A stretch of 64,000 nucleotides of DNA, taken from contig NZ_JAFBBE010000012.1 in assembly GCF_016907015.1 (NCBI RefSeq), positions 41,416 through 105,415 of the forward strand. Direction: 5' to 3'. Positions 60,476 through 64,000 of the stretch are shown piece by piece. The position numbers and the translations under genes were made by a program. The notes beneath the pieces were generated by a model that was not told where the DNA came from, searched no databases, and saw only the letters and a program-made list of their open reading frames with translations. Origin of the DNA: Oceanisphaera litoralis (GTDB lineage: Bacteria; Pseudomonadota; Gammaproteobacteria; Enterobacterales; Aeromonadaceae). Within the stretch, counting starts at the first letter, position 1. The number at the start of each line of letters is the position of its first letter.

Positions 60476-61876
60476 CTAGCCGCGCACTGGACGGCTCAGC
60501 CCCAGGCGATCAATGCGATAGCGCAGCATATCCCGCGTAATACCTAACAGACGAGCAGATTTAGTCACATTCCAGTCGGTCTTGTTGAGTATCTTGATCA
60601 CCAGACTTCGTTCAATTTCCGGCAGGCTGGCTTCGCTCGTCGCCTCCTTAGCCATATTATCATGAGAGGGCGGAGATTCGTTCAGGCTCGGGCTGATCGC
60701 CAGCTGGTTGGGCATAATGAGCGCCCCTTGAGCCAGCAGTACGGCCTGCTCCACTATATTGCGCAACTCTCGCACATTACCCGGCCAATGATAATCTTTG
60801 AGTAATGCTTCCGTCTCGGCCGAGAATTTCAAGCCCGTCTTACCATAACGCTTGCTATGCAGGTTCAGAAAGTGGCGTGCCAACAACAGAATATCATCAC
60901 CACGGGATGACAGACTCGGCACCTTAATGGAAATGATGCGCAGACGATAAAACAAATCACGTCGAAAGGTACCCTCTTGCACCATTTGCTCAAGGTTACG
61001 ATTGGTCGCACTGATAATACGAAGGTTGATTTTGCGCTCTTTTACCGAGCCGATACGACGGATGGTGCGATCTTCGAGCAATTTAAGCAACTTGGCCTGC
61101 AAGGCGAGGTCCATCTCACCCACCTCGTCCAGAAATAAAGAGCCACCGTCCGCCGCTTCCACCAATCCGATTCGACGTTCCTTGGCGTCGGTAAATGCCC
61201 CCTTTTCATGACCGAACAACTCGGCTTCCAGCAAATGCGCCGGAATCGAAGCACAGTTAAACTCGATAAAGGGTTCCTTGTGTCTGACACCGTCGACATG
61301 TAATGCCCGAGCCACCAGCTCCTTACCGGTGCCGGTATCGCCTTCAATTAACACGCTTGGCAAATCTGCGTCTGTCATGCGGCTTTCGGCACTCAGCAAT
61401 TGACGTATCATTTGCTTAACCCCCTGCATGGCCGACGAATTGCCAATCATGGCCTCCAGCCCCGAATTCTTTACATCACGGCTCTGATAAAAAGACAACT
61501 GGTGTTCCATGCGCTGGGCAGCCAGGGTTTTGTCGAGCAACAATTTAAGCTCGGCCAGAACGACGGGCTTGGTCAGATAATGAAAGGCCCCTGCCTTCAT
61601 TGCCTCAACAGCATCTTCTATATTGCCAAAGCCGGTCATCATGATCACTTTTAGCAGAGGATCGCCTGCATGAATATGCTGAATCAGCTCAACTCCATTC
61701 ATCCCTGGTAGCGAGTTGTCAGTCAGCACCACATCAGCGTGCTGGGTTTTCAGTAGTTCAAGCGCCTCTTCGGCCGAGTAACATACCAGTGCCCTGAACT
61801 TTTTTAATTCAAGATAGGTCTGAATATTCTCCGCCAGCATCACGTCATCTTCGACGATCAATATACTGTGTTCCAT
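60476..61876 (-). CDS. NtrC-family sigma-54 activating response regulator (MnxR-like)
   Basis: A 466-residue regulator. Receiver domain (residues 1-120) with phospho-Asp in VVLTDNSLPGMNG and Lys in YLTKPV. AAA+ domain from about residue 140: Walker A GDTGTGKELVARAL, ELFGHEKGAFTDAKER (GAFTDA in place of the common GAFTGA sigma-54 loop), GGSLFLDEVGEMDLALQAKLLKLLEDRTIRRIGS, RRDLFYRLRIISIKVP. C-terminal Fis-type HTH (EIERSLVIKILNKTDWNVTKSARLLGITRDMLRYRIDRLGL). The pairing with an oxidase locus recalls MnxR of Pseudomonas putida. Its start overlaps the kinase gene by 32 bp. Confidence 0.93.
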   Translation of the reverse strand: MEHSILIVEDDVMLAENIQTYLELKKFRALVCYSAEEALELLKTQHADVVLTDNSLPGMNGVELIQHIHAGDPLLKVIMMTGFGNIEDAVEAMKAGAFHYLTKPVVLAELKLLLDKTLAAQRMEHQLSFYQSRDVKNSGLEAMIGNSSAMQGVKQMIRQLLSAESRMTDADLPSVLIEGDTGTGKELVARALHVDGVRHKEPFIEFNCASIPAHLLEAELFGHEKGAFTDAKERRIGLVEAADGGSLFLDEVGEMDLALQAKLLKLLEDRTIRRIGSVKERKINLRIISATNRNLEQMVQEGTFRRDLFYRLRIISIKVPSLSSRGDDILLLARHFLNLHSKRYGKTGLKFSAETEALLKDYHWPGNVRELRNIVEQAVLLAQGALIMPNQLAISPSLNESPPSHDNMAKEATSEASLPEIERSLVIKILNKTDWNVTKSARLLGITRDMLRYRIDRLGLSRPVRG

Positions 61877-63338
61877 TTCTGCCTCCCTTGGCTACCTTGA
61901 AACGCAGACTCACCTTAGTACCCTCTTGTTCGCAAGAAGTCAGTTTAACCTGTCCACCGAAGCGCTCCATCAAACGCTTCACCAGCATCAGCCCGACTCC
62001 GACCCCCCCCTGTTTGGTCGTATAGAATGGTTTGAAAGCCATGATTCTTTGCCGCTGCGACATGCCTTTTCCACTATCACTGATGGTCAGATGAAAACAC
62101 CGCTGACTGCTATCCTGCTCTATTGTAATGCGCAGCAGGCCACCATCCGGCATTGCCTCAATGGCATTCGCTATCAGACTATTAAAAACTTGTGTGAGTA
62201 AAACTCGGCGGCTAACCACCAGGGGAGTTTGCTTTATGTCGCATTCAACCTGAATATTTGCGTTTTTTATTTGCGGCTCGAAGGCAAGCAGGGCTTCCTG
62301 GATCACTGGCAGTGGATCCACCGCTTCGCTATCACCATTAAGGGAAGGAGATGATACCAGCAAGTCACGAATCCACTGGGACATGCGATCAACCTGATTA
62401 ATGATATCGTTGATGTTTTTATGGATTGGCGGAGCAGATAGCTCTAGCGTCAGTTCGGCGCTGGAGCGAATTGCGGCCAGTGGGTTGCGTAGGCTGTGAG
62501 CCACGGCAGAAGACATTTCGCCCAAGGCGACAAATGTTTCATTCGCGATCAACTGTTGCTGCTGCGAGGCCAACTTGACAGAAGCCCGATATACTATCCA
62601 AAACAGCCCCAGATACATAAGGCCACCACCAAGCACCACCGCCTGCCAGATCACCACATAACCACGCTGGATCCGCTCGTTAAGATCCTTCGGCTCCTTG
62701 TAAACTTCTACTACAGATAACACCGTATCATCGACATCAAGCAACGGGATATAATTCTCGATATACAACTCTTCGGGTAACCAGAGAAACTTTTGTTCAA
62801 TACGACCATTATCTACTTTCATATAACCAGAGGAAACTTGGCGCTGAGAATTAAATGTAAGTTCGAGCTCCTCATTATCAGTTACTTTTTGACCGATCAA
62901 GTCAGGATTCGTTGACCAGACAATAACTCGCTCCCGAGAATAGATATTGGACAATAACAAATCTGGCAAATGGGAAATATGATCAAGAAACTCATTACGT
63001 GCCTTTTTTATCCGTTCATCCTCGAAATTGAACGTAGAAAAAGAATCATGATGCTGATAAGAAGAGAGCAACTCCCCCATAGCAGGCAGCATAGGAATAC
63101 CCGCATGATCGACTTCCACTTCAGCAATGTCTTGTATAAACTGGGCACTCAGAATGGAGTCACGCTCTATGCTTTCTCGCATCATAAACTGTGTAGTTAT
63201 ATAACCTACACCGCTTGCGGCAGAAGCAATGAACAAGGCGCTGAGCCATGAAAACAAAAGGAGAAAGCTGAACCTGGAGCCCTGTCGAACAGCACCTGGT
63301 CGAGCCAATGTCTTAGTGTACTCAAATAAATCCCACAT
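61845..63338 (-). CDS. Membrane sensor histidine kinase (MnxS-like partner)
   Basis: A 497-residue kinase. Two transmembrane helices (about residues 23-47 FSFLLLFSWLSALFIASAASGVGYI and 227-248 VIWQAVVLGGGLMYLGLFWIVY) flank a periplasmic sensor domain of about 180 residues of Cache-like size. H-box ALGEMSSAVAHSLRNPLAAIRSSAEL, N-box FNSLIANAIEAMPDGG, G1 ISDSGKGMSQ and G2 GGVGVGLMLVKRLMERFGG are all present, so the kinase looks active. ATG 63338 has AGGAAG upstream. It overlaps the regulator gene downstream. The signal may be a metal ion or envelope state, not readable here. Confidence 0.93.
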   Translation of the reverse strand: MWDLFEYTKTLARPGAVRQGSRFSFLLLFSWLSALFIASAASGVGYITTQFMMRESIERDSILSAQFIQDIAEVEVDHAGIPMLPAMGELLSSYQHHDSFSTFNFEDERIKKARNEFLDHISHLPDLLLSNIYSRERVIVWSTNPDLIGQKVTDNEELELTFNSQRQVSSGYMKVDNGRIEQKFLWLPEELYIENYIPLLDVDDTVLSVVEVYKEPKDLNERIQRGYVVIWQAVVLGGGLMYLGLFWIVYRASVKLASQQQQLIANETFVALGEMSSAVAHSLRNPLAAIRSSAELTLELSAPPIHKNINDIINQVDRMSQWIRDLLVSSPSLNGDSEAVDPLPVIQEALLAFEPQIKNANIQVECDIKQTPLVVSRRVLLTQVFNSLIANAIEAMPDGGLLRITIEQDSSQRCFHLTISDSGKGMSQRQRIMAFKPFYTTKQGGVGVGLMLVKRLMERFGGQVKLTSCEQEGTKVSLRFKVAKGGRNGTQYIDRRR

Positions 63339-63710
63339 AGGACTTCCTGTCCTTATTTTATTATTAAAGTAACTGTTCCATGTCGTTCTTGCCATCTAGC
63401 AACCAATATTACCCATAAACCCTTATATATCAATACAATCCATTAATATCTTTTTATTTAATATAGCCTGAGTTAATCTATTTTTATTCAATTTAAAAAC
63501 GTGATCATCATCATTCCGCTTATCCGTTATACATCAACGTCCTAGCTCAAGTCGTAATTCTAGGACAGCTTCAGGATTTCGCCAACCCATCCATAAAATA
63601 TCCCGGCCAAGGCGAAATTTTAGATTTAGAGCCTATATCCATCCCTTTACCCATAAGTCCCTGAGTGAGTATCATCACGCCACTGAATAACAGACATAGC
63701 GGCGGGTGAC
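63339..63710. promoter_or_regulatory. AT-rich region upstream of the histidine kinase
   Basis: A 372-bp stretch with AT content well above its surroundings (for example tatctttttatttaatatag near 63450). It should hold the promoter of the kinase-regulator pair, but I could not pick boxes securely. From about 63560 a tttcgcc / ggcgaaa inverted repeat (63577-63615 area) and then the transposase leader follow. Confidence 0.4.
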
Positions 63711-63959
63711 ATGACAAGTTGGGTTGAGCAGGAGTTTGCCACGGCAGATCTGGGCGATGAGCGATTAAATCAGCGACTGGCCAAGGTCGTTGATACCCTG
63801 GCCACACAGCCAGGCAAGAGCATCACCGCCGCCTGCCGTGGCTGGAGCGAAACCAAGGCAACCTATCGTCTGCTGGAGCAGGACATTAGCTGGGATACTT
63901 TGCTTGTAACAGTTCACCCAGAGTGGCTTGACGCACACAATTCTTCAGGAATGGGGTAA
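63711..63959 (+). pseudogene. Truncated Tn5/IS4-type transposase N-terminus
   Basis: The 82-residue frame MTSWVEQEFATADLGDERLNQRLAKVVDTLATQPGKSITAACRGWSETKATYRLLEQDISWDTLL is the DNA-binding N-terminal domain of Tn5-like IS4-family transposases. After WDTLL the family sequence stops, and unrelated codons (VTVHPEWLDAHNSSGMG) lead to a stop, so the catalytic DDE core is lost or displaced. It marks a mobile-element scar at the right edge of the oxidase locus; the window ends 41 bp later. Confidence 0.82.
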
Positions 63960-64000
63960 TCCGTTTTCTCGATGCAGGCGCGGATCACGGCACGTAACCA

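Noticed and set aside
1..64000. tRNA or rRNA genes
   Set aside because: I saw no cloverleaf with a T-loop consensus and no rRNA-like stretch on either strand, within the limits of reading by eye.

Overview
The window looks like chromosome from a marine or brackish gammaproteobacterium. An Aeromonadales member of the Oceanimonas/Zobellella/Oceanisphaera type fits best: it has an ectoine operon with its own aspartokinase, a dnaX-ybaB-recR block beside apt and ybaN, a maoP (yifE) homologue, and GC-rich coding DNA with REP-like intergenic palindromes. The taxonomy is inferred from gene content only.

Positions 1-16000 are mostly housekeeping. They hold the start of an OLD-type nuclease, parvulin ppiC, ectABC-ask, a cold-shock protein, a TPR membrane protein, maoP, sbcB, an lrgA/lrgB pair, cdd, recR, ybaB, dnaX (with an apparently intact -1 frameshift site), apt and ybaN. 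Positions 15500-25700 are more variable: a sodium/solute symporter, an uncharacterised protein, a remarkable c-type cytochrome flanked by Cys-rich NPCA repeats, an RND efflux pair, and a TVP38-flavoreductase fusion. Positions 25700-28000 look decayed: a LysR regulator faces a 5'-truncated S-formylglutathione hydrolase, and a stub of an acyl carrier protein sits among REP elements.

Positions 28000-63400 form one large accessory locus and are the main interest. On the plus strand lie two related secreted proteins (one with cadherin-like repeats), a csgB-like curlin, two large csgA-like curlins produced by a tandem duplication, and a candidate CsgC/CsgH-type protein. On the minus strand a long gene string starts with a stand-alone receiver protein, continues through an atypical type II secretion/type IV pilus-like set (GspE, PilM/N/O/P-like, secretin, three pseudopilins) and ends with csgE-csgF-csgG. 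Upstream, also on the minus strand, is a 1941-residue MnxG-like multicopper oxidase. It is followed by a YVTN propeller protein, two SCO copper chaperones, a cytochrome c/periplasmic-binding fusion and a parvulin foldase. Next come a lytic transglycosylase, gspG and gspF, and an NtrC-type regulator with its histidine kinase, resembling the MnxR/MnxS systems of Mn(II)-oxidising Pseudomonas.

The first genes of the three main transcription units each have a GG-N10-GC (sigma-54 type) element. A CCCA-N4-TGGG palindrome lies roughly 145-200 bp before each start codon. This suggests one regulon controlled by the resident NtrC-type regulator. My reading is a co-regulated system that matures a giant copper oxidase, exports it through a dedicated secretion machine and lays down an amyloid matrix, plausibly for extracellular manganese (or other metal) oxidation. 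The parts are recognisable, but their combination in one operon set looks new to me. Past 63700 a truncated Tn5/IS4-type transposase marks the edge of the locus.
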